Part shown: piece after piece, positions 41,700-48,649 of the stretch
How the letters are laid out: every line of letters starts with the position of its first letter
How positions within the stretch are numbered: the stretch's first letter is position 1
DNA from: Micropruina glycogenica
GTDB taxonomy: Bacteria > Actinomycetota > Actinomycetes > Propionibacteriales > Propionibacteriaceae
Assembly (NCBI RefSeq): GCF_039524395.1
Contig: NZ_BAAAGO010000016.1
DNA length: 64,000 bases
Strand: one strand, 5' to 3'
The notes under the pieces: generated by a model
The model's input: only the letters and a program-made list of their open reading frames with translations
Database searches by the model: none
What the model was told of the DNA's origin: nothing
Program-made: the position numbers and the translations under genes

Positions 41700-43082
41700 C
41701 TAGCCGTAAATGGTTTCGGCGCCGTCGGAGTCTTTGGAGATGCGGCGGGCCAGGTAGAGGCCTTCAAGCGCGAGTTCGATGGCGCTGGCCCGGCGGCCCT
41801 CGGTGTCGGCGTCGAACCGTTCGGCGATCTCTTCGTACACCTCACCCGCCTCAGGCAGGCCTTCGATGAATTCGGCCGCGGTGACCTGTTCGCCGGTGAT
41901 CACCGTCACCTGACCGTCCAAGGCCTCGACCAGCGGGCCGAGGTCGATGCCGCGAAAGTGTGCCCGGGCCGTGTCGGCGGTCGCGGTGCGCAGCAGGTGG
42001 GCCAGAATCGCGTCTTCGCGGCCCTCTTCGCCGGCCTCGAACTCGATCTTGCCGCCCAGCACGTCCACGGCTGATTCGAGATCGACCAGGCGCGCCACGG
42101 CCTCTGTTTCGCCGCGAACGACCGCCCGGTGCAGCGCCGCCGCGGCCACGGTTTCGGCGCCGGCGATGGCGAACCGGGCCGAGACGCCCGAGCGCTGGTT
42201 GATCGCGGGCGACTCGCGCAGGGCCCTGGTGTAGCGGGCGAGAATCTCGAGCAGGGCGTCCGGAATCTCGGCAACCAGGGCGGCTTCTTGGCGAATCACG
42301 GCGATCTCGTCGGCGAGTTCGAGCGGGTAGTGGGTGTGAATCTCGGCCCCGAAGCGGTCTTTCAGGGGGGTGATGATGCGGCCGCGGTTGGTGTAGTCCT
42401 CGGGGTTGGCCGAGGCCATCACCAGCACGTCCAGCGGCAACCGCAGCACATACCCGCGAATCTGAATGTCGCGCTCCTCCATCACGTTGAGCATGGCGAC
42501 CTGAATGCGTTCGGCCAGGTCGGGCAACTCGTTGATCGCCACGATGCCGCGGTGACTACGGGGAATGAGGCCGAAATGGATGGTCTCGGGGTCGCCCAGC
42601 CTGCGACCTTCGGCCACCCTGATGGGGTCGACGTCGCCGATCAGGTCGGCCACGGACGTGTCGGGCGTGGCCAGCTTCTCGGCGTACCGCTCCGAGCGGT
42701 GCCGCCAGGCGACCGGCAACTGGTCACCGCAGTCGGCGGCCCGGCGCTGCGATTCGGCGGTGATCGGGTCGTAGGGGTGCTCGCCCAGTTCGGAGCCGGC
42801 GATGACGGGCGTCCATTCGTCCAAGAGCCCTTCGAGGGTGCGCAGCAGCCGGGTCTTGCCCTGACCCCGCTCGCCGAGCAGCACCACGTCGTGGCCAGCG
42901 ATCAGAGCGCGCTCGAGTTGCGGCAGCACCGTCCGGTCGAAGCCGTGCAGGCCCGGCCAGGGGTTGCGTCCCTCGGCCAGCGCGGCCAGTAGATTGTCGC
43001 GAATCTCTTGCCGCAGGTGCTTTTGCTCGTGGCCTGAGGCCCGCAGTTCGCCAACGGTGCTGATGGTGGGGCGGTCTGTCAC
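41700..43082 (-). CDS. Mg-chelatase/MoxR-type AAA+ ATPase
   Basis: A 460-residue AAA+ protein. Walker A is LLGERGQGKTRLLRTLEGLL. Walker B-like INELPDL replaces the usual DE with NE. Sensor 1 is VMASANPEDYTNRGRIITPL (sigma54-like), the Arg finger region is DRFGAEIHTHYP, and a C-terminal lid follows. This subgroup carries long inserts (PVAWRHRSERYAEKLATPDT). It lies 9 nt upstream of the VWA gene, the usual ATPase-VWA couple. Probably cytosolic. The divergent promoter region upstream holds GGGGACGGTT palindromes. Confidence 0.88.
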   Translation of the reverse strand: MTDRPTISTVGELRASGHEQKHLRQEIRDNLLAALAEGRNPWPGLHGFDRTVLPQLERALIAGHDVVLLGERGQGKTRLLRTLEGLLDEWTPVIAGSELGEHPYDPITAESQRRAADCGDQLPVAWRHRSERYAEKLATPDTSVADLIGDVDPIRVAEGRRLGDPETIHFGLIPRSHRGIVAINELPDLAERIQVAMLNVMEERDIQIRGYVLRLPLDVLVMASANPEDYTNRGRIITPLKDRFGAEIHTHYPLELADEIAVIRQEAALVAEIPDALLEILARYTRALRESPAINQRSGVSARFAIAGAETVAAAALHRAVVRGETEAVARLVDLESAVDVLGGKIEFEAGEEGREDAILAHLLRTATADTARAHFRGIDLGPLVEALDGQVTVITGEQVTAAEFIEGLPEAGEVYEEIAERFDADTEGRRASAIELALEGLYLARRISKDSDGAETIYG

Positions 43083-43170
43083 ACCCTCACGCTAACCCCA
43101 GCGCCAAAGATCAGACCATATTCCCGTTTCCGCTCTACGCGGACAGCCGAGCGTCGAACGGGGACCCGCG

Positions 43171-43247
43171 TGGCGCGAGTTGGGGACGGTTCCCAACTCG
43201 CGCCAGAACGGCGGTGGTGCGAGTTGGGAACCGTCCCCCAACTGCTA
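43171..43247. repeat. GGGGACGGTT palindrome plus inverted half copy in a divergent promoter
   Basis: A full 35-bp palindrome, TGGCGCGAGTTGGG-GACGGTT-CCCAACTCGCGCCA, spans 43171-43205. A second, inverted copy (GTGCGAGTTGGGAACCGTCC, about 43218-43247) follows. They lie between the divergent ATPase (start 43082) and histidine phosphatase (start 43300) genes, where they could influence both promoters. Confidence 0.8.
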
Positions 43248-43299
43248 CCACCACCCGGAACGGTCTTGTGGTGCGGCGCAGGACGCCTACGCTCATGCA

Positions 43300-43941
43300 A
43301 TGGCGCGCAAACCGCCGGTCAGCACATTGGTGCTGCTGGTGCGGCACGGACAGACCCCCACCACGGGCACCGTGTTGCCCGGACGCGCCCCCGACCTGCA
43401 CCTGTCGGACGCCGGCCGCGCTCAGGCCGAGGCTGCCGCCGAACGACTGCAGGGGCTGCCGATCGACGCGCTGTACACCTCGCCGTTGGAACGCGCCCGC
43501 GAGACCGCCGAGCCCACCGAGCGGCTGACGAACCTCACCGCCAGCCTCGACGACGGTCTGCTTGAGTGTGATTTCGGAGAGTGGACGGGTGAGAAGCTCA
43601 CCGCCCTGGCCAAGCTGCCGCAGTGGCGCACCGTGCAGCAGGCACCGTCGACGTTTCGCTTTCCCGGCGGCGAGAGCTTCGTCGAACTGCAGTCACGCAT
43701 GATCGCCACCATGGAGCGGCTGCGTGCCGCCCACCCGGGCGGTGTCGTGGTGTGCTTCAGCCACGCCGACCCGATCAAGGCGATTCTCACCCACGCCCTT
43801 GGCACCCACCTCGACCACTTTCAGCGCGTGGACGTCGGCACCGGCTCGATCTCTGCCATTCAGTGGCCGGACGGCGCGGCGCCGATCGTACGCATGGTGA
43901 ACTCCACCGGCGGCCCGCTGGCCGCCCTGCGGTCGGGCTGA
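43300..43941 (+). CDS. Histidine phosphatase family protein (MSMEG_4193-like)
   Basis: A 213-residue phosphoglycerate-mutase-like phosphatase. The catalytic RHG is in LVLLVRHGQTPTTGTVLPGR, the second His in GVVVCFSHADPIKAILTHAL, and Glu in LLECDFGEWTGEKL. GRAPDLHLSDAGRAQAEAAA is typical of the MSMEG_4193 group. Its start is ATG 43300 (MARKPPVSTLV). The stop overlaps the next start (TGATG). In mycobacteria and streptomycetes this gene heads a small cluster with DUF3090 and SCO1664-like genes near mshC. Confidence 0.9.
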   Translation: MARKPPVSTLVLLVRHGQTPTTGTVLPGRAPDLHLSDAGRAQAEAAAERLQGLPIDALYTSPLERARETAEPTERLTNLTASLDDGLLECDFGEWTGEKLTALAKLPQWRTVQQAPSTFRFPGGESFVELQSRMIATMERLRAAHPGGVVVCFSHADPIKAILTHALGTHLDHFQRVDVGTGSISAIQWPDGAAPIVRMVNSTGGPLAALRSG

Positions 43942-44681
43942 TGACCAGCGAACCCGTGGGGCCCGAACCCACCCCTCTGACGTCGGCCCAACAGGAAGAG
44001 TTGCTCTCCACCGGCGAGTTGTCGATCGTCGGCCGGGTCATCGATTCGAGCAACGGCACGTACGTGGTCGAGGTGACCGACGGCGACACCTACACCTGGG
44101 CGATCTACAAACCGCAGTCGGGGGAACGTCCGTTGTGGGACTTCGACCCCGGCCTCTACAAGCGCGAACGCGCCGCCTACGTGCTCAGCGAAGCCCTGGG
44201 CTGGAGCCTCGTGCCCCCCACCATGGTCCGAGCCGACGCGCCGCTGGGCGTGGGTTCTCTGCAGTGGTACATCGAGTGCGACCCGTCGATGCACTATTTC
44301 AACCTGCTGCGTCACGCACCCGACACCCACGACGCACTGCGGCGCATGGCCGTGTTCGACATGGTGGGCAACAACACCGACCGCAAGGGCGGCCACGTGC
44401 TGCAGTCGGCCGACGGACACGTCTGGGGCATCGATCACGGCCTCTGCTTCGCCGCGGAGTACAAGCTGCGCACGGTGATCTGGGACTTCGCCGGCGAAGC
44501 GGTGCCGGACGACGTCTTGGACGATCTCGCCCCGCTCGCCGACGAGGTGCCCGCCGAGTTGGCCGACCTGCTGGACGTGCGCGAGGTTCGTGCGTTGCGG
44601 CGCCGAGTGCAGCGGCTCCTGGATTCGCGCATGCTGCCGCTGGACACCACCGGGTACGCCTACCCCTGGCCGCTCATCTAA
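43941..44681 (+). CDS. SCO1664-family protein (PI3/4-kinase-like fold)
   Basis: A 246-residue protein matching the SCO1664 family: LLSTGELSIVGRVIDSSNGT, YTWAIYKPQSGERPLWDFDP, YKRERAAYVLSEALGWSLVP, and the kinase-like DMVGNNTDRKGGHVL with GIDHGLCFAAEYKLRTVIWD. The N-D/DxG pattern corresponds to the catalytic loop and metal-binding Asp of the PI3/4-kinase-like fold. Substrate unknown. The ATG at 43941 overlaps the histidine phosphatase stop. The DUF3090 gene usually found between the two is absent here. Confidence 0.88.
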   Translation: MTSEPVGPEPTPLTSAQQEELLSTGELSIVGRVIDSSNGTYVVEVTDGDTYTWAIYKPQSGERPLWDFDPGLYKRERAAYVLSEALGWSLVPPTMVRADAPLGVGSLQWYIECDPSMHYFNLLRHAPDTHDALRRMAVFDMVGNNTDRKGGHVLQSADGHVWGIDHGLCFAAEYKLRTVIWDFAGEAVPDDVLDDLAPLADEVPAELADLLDVREVRALRRRVQRLLDSRMLPLDTTGYAYPWPLI

Positions 44682-44993
44682 GGGAGCTTTGATTTGGCTG
44701 GTCGAGCTTGTCGAGACCCCCGGCATCCTCACTGGTCGAGCTCGTCGAGCCGGTTGGAGAACCGTCCCCTTCCCGGTCGGAGAACCGTCCCCTTCCCGGT
44801 CGGAGAACCGTCCCCTTCCCGGTCGGAGAACCGTCCCCTTCCCACGGCGTCCTCACCGGTCGAGGTCGTCGAGACCTCGTCTGGCTGGGGTTGGTTTCGA
44901 CAAGCTCAACCAGCGGCAGTGCGAGGTGCGACAAGCTCAACCGGGGAGCGCTTGCTTGATGTGTAATCATGTAATCACAGCAAGGGAGCAACC
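44682..44993. repeat. Minisatellite and palindromes, 312 nt
   Basis: Four tandem copies of a 23-nt unit with core GGAGAACCGTCCCCTTCCCG start at 44755, 44778, 44801 and 44824. On the other strand the core is GGGGACGGTTCTCC, the same as the array at 62.1-62.5 kb. They are flanked by GGTCGAGCTTGTCGAGACCC (44699-44720), GGTCGAGCTCGTCGAGCC (44733-44751), GGTCGAGGTCGTCGAGACC (about 44859-44876) and GGTTTCGACAAGCTCAACCAG (about 44892-44912) elements. The last ~45 nt (TGTGTAATCATGTAATCAC) are A/T-rich and probably hold the promoter of the next gene. Confidence 0.85.
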
Positions 44994-45527
44994 ATGGGAG
45001 CACGAGGTTTCGGTAGGCCCGGCGGATGGCAGAACGTGGATGTTCCACCCGCCGGTGACGCCCAGTCATGGTTCGAGGGCCGGCTACCCGGCGAGTGGTT
45101 CGTGGGCGTTCGGGTGATCGTCGACCGTGAAGAGATCACCGTGATCGGCGACCTGCCCGACGAAGGCCTGGATGCCGGCGGCGCGGAGGGCCGCATCGCA
45201 CGGTTTCGTGAAGACACCCGTGAGCGACGAATCGACATCGCCCTCGAGGCCGAGGCGCGCTACCGGCGCAAGGTGGCGTGGGGCGTCACCTGCGGCGAGG
45301 CTGAGGCACTGTTCACCCACATTTCTGTGCCGGTGATGACCCGTTTGAAGCAGCCCGAGCGGCAGGTGCTCGACACCCTGGTGGACGCCGGCGTGGCCCG
45401 ATCACGCTCCGAGGCGCTGGCCTGGGCGGTCAAACTCGTCGGCCAGCACACCGAGAGCTGGCTGGCCGAGCTGCGCACCGCGATGGAAGAGGTCGACAAA
45501 CTGCGGGCCCAGGGCCCCAGTTTCTAG
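44994..45527 (+). CDS. Hypothetical protein with RHH-like C-terminus
   Basis: A 177-residue protein with no known enzymatic motif. The N-terminal ~45 residues (GRPGGWQNVDVPPAGDAQSW) are followed by a beta-rich acidic region (VGVRVIVDREEITVIGDLPD) and a helical C-terminal half. SVPVMTRLKQPERQVLDTLV, with DAGVARSRSEALAWAVKLVG, resembles a ribbon-helix-helix module of the CopG/antitoxin type. No toxin gene is adjacent. CAAGGGAGC upstream of the ATG is a plausible ribosome-binding site. Convergent with moaD. Confidence 0.7.
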   Translation: MGARGFGRPGGWQNVDVPPAGDAQSWFEGRLPGEWFVGVRVIVDREEITVIGDLPDEGLDAGGAEGRIARFREDTRERRIDIALEAEARYRRKVAWGVTCGEAEALFTHISVPVMTRLKQPERQVLDTLVDAGVARSRSEALAWAVKLVGQHTESWLAELRTAMEEVDKLRAQGPSF

Positions 45528-45550
45528 CGGTTGGGTGTTCGCTTAACCGA

Positions 45551-45616
45551 CGTTGCTCGCGCTAGCCCTCGTTGCTCGCGGACGAACGCGAGCAACGTCA
45601 CTCAACGCGAGCAACG
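45551..45616. repeat. CGTTGCTCGCG cluster (two direct, two inverted)
   Basis: CGTTGCTCGCG occurs at 45551-45561 and 45570-45580, and its complement CGCGAGCAACG at 45587-45597 and 45606-45616, so the block can fold as a nested hairpin. It lies between the convergent RHH-like gene and moaD and may serve as a terminator. A relative is the inverted repeat at 3380-3447. Confidence 0.75.
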
Positions 45617-45653
45617 TCCACCGAGGCCACCGATGAGCCGAAAGAAACTCCGA

Positions 45654-45896
45654 CTAACCGCCGGCGAACGGCGGCAGCACGTCGATCTGGGCGCCGGGGC
45701 TGACGTACTCGGTTCGCACATGCGTGGGGCGTCCGTCGATCAGCAGGGTCGAGACCGCCAGCACCTTCGCCAGCCGCTCACGGTCGGCGCTCAACTGATC
45801 GACGAGTTCGGCGACCGTCACCTCGAAGTCCGACTCGATGGTCTCTTCGGTGACGCCGGCCGCCTCGGCCGCTCCGGCGAAGTAGCGAATCTTCAC
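45654..45896 (-). CDS. moaD: Molybdopterin synthase sulfur carrier subunit MoaD
   Basis: An 80-residue ubiquitin-fold protein ending in the diagnostic Gly-Gly (DVLPPFAGG), which is adenylated and thiocarboxylated before sulfur transfer in molybdopterin synthase. MKIRYFAGAAEAAG and LLIDGRPTHV are typical. Start is GTG 45896; the moaA stop lies 1 nt before it, so the two are co-transcribed from moaA. The catalytic partner MoaE is encoded at 23.9 kb. Confidence 0.92.
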   Translation of the reverse strand: MKIRYFAGAAEAAGVTEETIESDFEVTVAELVDQLSADRERLAKVLAVSTLLIDGRPTHVRTEYVSPGAQIDVLPPFAGG

Positions 45897-45897
45897 G

Positions 45898-46935
45898 TCA
45901 ACCTCCGATGGCGCTCATGGTTCGAGTGGGCTGCACGAAGCCGGGCTCTCCGATGCCGTGCGCAGGCGCCTTGAGGCCCTGGGCTCTGGCCCACAGTTCG
46001 GCCAGTTCCAGATCGGACGCCCCGTGGCGCAGCGGGGTGCGCAGGTCGGTTTCGGTTCGGCTGAACAGGCAAGTGCGAATCTGGCCGTCGGCGGTGATGC
46101 GGGTGCGGTCGCAGGCGGCGCAGAACGGCCCGGTCACCGTCGGAATGACGCCCAGCAGCCCGCCCGGCTGGCGGTCGTCCGGCGCCACGCGCCACAACTC
46201 GGCCGGCGCCGAGCCGCGCGGTTCTGCCGCCGGGGCCAGGTCGAACCGCTGCCCCAGCAGGGCCAGAATCTCGGCCTGGGTCACCATCTGCGACCGGTCC
46301 CACTGGTGCTGCGGCCCCATCGGCATCTGCTCGATGTAGCGCAACTGATAGCGTCGTTCGAGGCAGAACTGAGCGAGCGGCACCACGTCGGCCTCGTTGT
46401 GGCCGCGCATGATCACCGCATTCACCTTCACCGGCAGCAGCCCGGCGGCCTCGGCGGCGGCCAGTCCTGCCAGCACGGCGTCCAACCGGTCACGCCTGGC
46501 CAGCGCGGCGTACCGGTCGCGGTCGAGCGAGTCGAGCGACACGTTGACGCGGTTCAATCCGGCTGCGACAAGCGCAGTCACCCTCTTGTCGAGCCCGATG
46601 CCGTTGGTGGTCAGCGACAACTCGGGCGTGCCCCCGCCGCGGGTGCGCAGGCGCGCAGACCCGGCCACGATGTCTTCGAGCGAGCGGCGCAGCAGGGGTT
46701 CACCGCCGGTGAAGCGAATCCTGGTGACGCCCAGCTGCCCGACCGCAATGGCCAGCACCCGCAGAACCTCGGCGTCGGTGAGTACCTCGTCGGTGGGAAA
46801 CCACTGCAGCCCGTCGGCGGGCATGCAGTAGGTGCAGCGCAGGTTGCAGCGGTCGGTGAGCGACACGCGCAGGTCGGTGGCGACCCGTCCGTGCGCGTCG
46901 GCCAGCCTCAGGGGCACCCGCACTCCAACCGTCAT
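45898..46935 (-). CDS. moaA: GTP 3',8-cyclase MoaA
   Basis: A 345-residue radical SAM enzyme for the first step of molybdopterin synthesis. The N-terminal SAM-type cluster is in TDRCNLRCTYCMPADGLQWF, and the C-terminal GTP-binding cluster in FCAACDRTRITADGQIRTCL. IRFTGGEPLL, LTTNGIGLDKRV and VNVSLDSLD are typical. The C-terminus ends in Gly-Gly (MSAIGG), as MoaA enzymes need. ATG 46935. Forms an operon with moaD. moaC, moeA and mogA are not in this window. Confidence 0.95.
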   Translation of the reverse strand: MTVGVRVPLRLADAHGRVATDLRVSLTDRCNLRCTYCMPADGLQWFPTDEVLTDAEVLRVLAIAVGQLGVTRIRFTGGEPLLRRSLEDIVAGSARLRTRGGGTPELSLTTNGIGLDKRVTALVAAGLNRVNVSLDSLDRDRYAALARRDRLDAVLAGLAAAEAAGLLPVKVNAVIMRGHNEADVVPLAQFCLERRYQLRYIEQMPMGPQHQWDRSQMVTQAEILALLGQRFDLAPAAEPRGSAPAELWRVAPDDRQPGGLLGVIPTVTGPFCAACDRTRITADGQIRTCLFSRTETDLRTPLRHGASDLELAELWARAQGLKAPAHGIGEPGFVQPTRTMSAIGG

Positions 46936-46988
46936 GCCCCAACCCTACGCGAGCCGACCCAGAGGCCGACGAAAGGTGGACTGAGCGA

Positions 46989-47055
46989 AGTAGCTGCCTT
47001 TGTGACACGTCGCTGCCCGCGTGCAGGCAGTCAGGTGTCAGAAAGGCAGTTACGT
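46989..47055. repeat. Double-hairpin repeat, second copy
   Basis: GTAGCTGCCTTTGTGACACG ... CAGGTGTCAGAAAGGCAGTTAC pairs over ~23 nt per arm with few mismatches; the inner hairpin is CTGCCCGCGTGCAGGCAG. Same family as 38506-38563 and 48566-48633. It lies upstream of moaA (start 46935) and downstream of the NUDIX-NYN gene region. Confidence 0.85.
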
Positions 47056-47112
47056 TTCGGAGCGAGAGCAGCCCAGGGCACCCGATATCGGCCACCCGAG
47101 CAAGGGGTGGGT

Positions 47113-47997
47113 TCAGCTGAACTGATCGAGTAGCCAACCCGCTGGGCGCACGGTCGCCCCCAGCCGTTCGAGGCGTTCCGTCAGCCCTCGATCGCTGGTC
47201 ACCGCAGTCACGGGCCGGCCGCCGGCGCGCAGCAACTCGGCCTCGTGCACGATGCGGTCGTCGCCGCCCGCGTCGGCTCGCACCACCTGCAGACCAGGGA
47301 CGTCCGCAGCCGCCCTGGCCTGGCCTTCGAGCACCACGGCCCAGTCGGTGAACCAGGTGTGCCCCGGCAGTTCGAGAGCGCCCGCCGGCACACCCGTGGT
47401 GGCCAGGGTCGCGAGCCGCGTGAGCAGGCGCGAGGCGGCCCCAGGACGGTCGCGCCACCAGCCGTCGGGCACCGAACCCACCACGTTCGCCGCGTCGACC
47501 ACGATGACCGGACGCACCGCAAGCAGGCCACGCAGCCGCCCCCACGAGGCCGCGAAGCCGGGGTGCAGGGGTAGCCGTGTCACCTCGTCGACGGGCACCC
47601 AGGCCAGGTCAAGGCTCTCCGGGTCGCTGATGGTCGCCTCGAACGGGGTGACCACCTGCGCCACCACCGTGGTGTACGACCACACCTCACGGTCGGCCAC
47701 GTCGGTGAGCCAGGGCCGCACCGCGTCGATGGGCACGCCGGCTTCTTCGGACGCCTCGCGCAGCGCGGCCTGCACGGCCGGCTCGTGCTGGTGCAGCGCT
47801 CCCCCGGGCACCCCCCAGGTGTCGCCGTGGTGGCTCCATGACGCCCGATGCTGCAGCAGCACCCCTCGCCGGTCGTCAACGGTCAGCAGCCCGGCGGCAC
47901 CGAACCGTCCCCAGTAGCGCTCGCCCGACGGGGCCACCACCCAGGCGTCACCGAGGTCGCGCGGCGGGTAGCGCAGCGGTGGGGTGGGATCGGTCAT
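47113..47997 (-). CDS. NUDIX hydrolase fused to NYN/YacP-like RNase domain
   Basis: A 294-residue two-domain protein. Residues ~25-150 form a NUDIX domain with the box GALHQHEPAVQAALREASEE-AG (GX5EX7REXXEEXG intact). Residues ~165-294 match a YacP/NYN-type PIN-like nuclease fold: VRPVIVVDAANVVGSVPDGW (DxxN), VRADAGGDDRIVHEAELL and VTSDRGLTERLERLGA. The two activities suggest nucleotide clean-up plus RNA processing in one polypeptide. The ATG at 47997 (MTDPTPPLRYPP) is chosen over an upstream in-frame start that reads into the neighbour. Confidence 0.85.
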   Translation of the reverse strand: MTDPTPPLRYPPRDLGDAWVVAPSGERYWGRFGAAGLLTVDDRRGVLLQHRASWSHHGDTWGVPGGALHQHEPAVQAALREASEEAGVPIDAVRPWLTDVADREVWSYTTVVAQVVTPFEATISDPESLDLAWVPVDEVTRLPLHPGFAASWGRLRGLLAVRPVIVVDAANVVGSVPDGWWRDRPGAASRLLTRLATLATTGVPAGALELPGHTWFTDWAVVLEGQARAAADVPGLQVVRADAGGDDRIVHEAELLRAGGRPVTAVTSDRGLTERLERLGATVRPAGWLLDQFS

Positions 47998-48038
47998 GTG
48001 CCCAGCCTGACACGCTGTGCCCGCTGCGGCATCAGCTA

Positions 48039-48425
48039 CTACTTGTCGGGGGCGGTGCTCCACAGTGCCCACGCGACCAGCACGGGCTGAAAGAACAGCC
48101 GAACGAGTCGCTTGGTGTCGGTGTCGAGGCTGAACCCGTCACGGCGATCGACGTACTGGGCGATGTTGCCGGGAAAGACCGCCACGAAGAAGGCGGCCAG
48201 GATCGCGCCGACCCGCCGCCGGTCTTTCGGCAGGGTGACCAGAGCAGCACCGAGCATCACCTCGACGGCCCCGGAGGCGACCACCACCGCGTCTTTGTCG
48301 AGGCCCGTGGTGTCGGTGATCCAGTCGGGTACCTGGGCCTGAAACTCCTTGCGGCCCCACCACAGGTGACTGGCCCCCGCGAACACCATCGAACCGGCCA
48401 ACAGCCAGCGTGCGAACGTCTTCAT
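48039..48425 (-). CDS. DoxX-family membrane protein
   Basis: A 128-residue protein with four hydrophobic segments (about 7-25, 47-66, 73-92, 103-122). FARWLLAGSMVFAGASHLWW and LGAALVTLPKDRRRVGAILA fit the small DoxX/YphA group. These proteins are linked to membrane-bound redox complexes in some species; function here is unknown. It lies 41 nt upstream of the NUDIX-NYN gene on the same strand. ATG 48425. Confidence 0.8.
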   Translation of the reverse strand: MKTFARWLLAGSMVFAGASHLWWGRKEFQAQVPDWITDTTGLDKDAVVVASGAVEVMLGAALVTLPKDRRRVGAILAAFFVAVFPGNIAQYVDRRDGFSLDTDTKRLVRLFFQPVLVAWALWSTAPDK

Positions 48426-48487
48426 GGCTCCACTTCACACGGGCGACGCGAGTGCCGTCCAGACTCTTTTCGGTGTGTGGTGAAAAT

Positions 48488-48545
48488 CGGCGTTCGCCGG
48501 TATGAAGAGTGACGTCATTCCGGCGGACGCCGGGATCTCAGAATG
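48488..48545. repeat. REP-like palindromes upstream of the DoxX gene
   Basis: A degenerate CGGCGTTCGCCGGTATGA copy (about 48488) and a full GTCATTCCGGCGGACGCCGGGA copy (about 48512-48535) lie between the DoxX gene start and the double-hairpin repeat. Confidence 0.6.
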
Positions 48546-48565
48546 TGAGTCGACCAGGTAGCCAG

Positions 48566-48633
48566 ACGTGACTGCCTTCGTGACACGTCGCTGCCTGCGT
48601 GCGGGCAGCTACGTGTCACGAAGGCAGCTACGT
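48566..48633. repeat. Double-hairpin repeat, full-length 68-bp copy
   Basis: The clearest copy. Left arm starts ACGTGACTGCCTTCGTGACA and the right arm ends TGTCACGAAGGCAGCTACGT. Between them is the inner hairpin CTGCCTGCGTGCGGGCAG. It can form a long stem with a hairpin tip or two stems. It lies just after the stop of the minus-strand PIN-PhoH gene (48650), so it may terminate that transcript. Confidence 0.88.
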
Positions 48634-48649
48634 CGGATCGAAACCGAGC

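Noticed and set aside
44755..44846. Possible CRISPR array or operator array
   Set aside because: Four direct copies without spacers and with the same core as a dispersed palindrome; no regulator adjoins.
44994..45527. Type II toxin-antitoxin antitoxin
   Set aside because: No toxin gene flanks it and the protein is too long, although the C-terminus is RHH-like.
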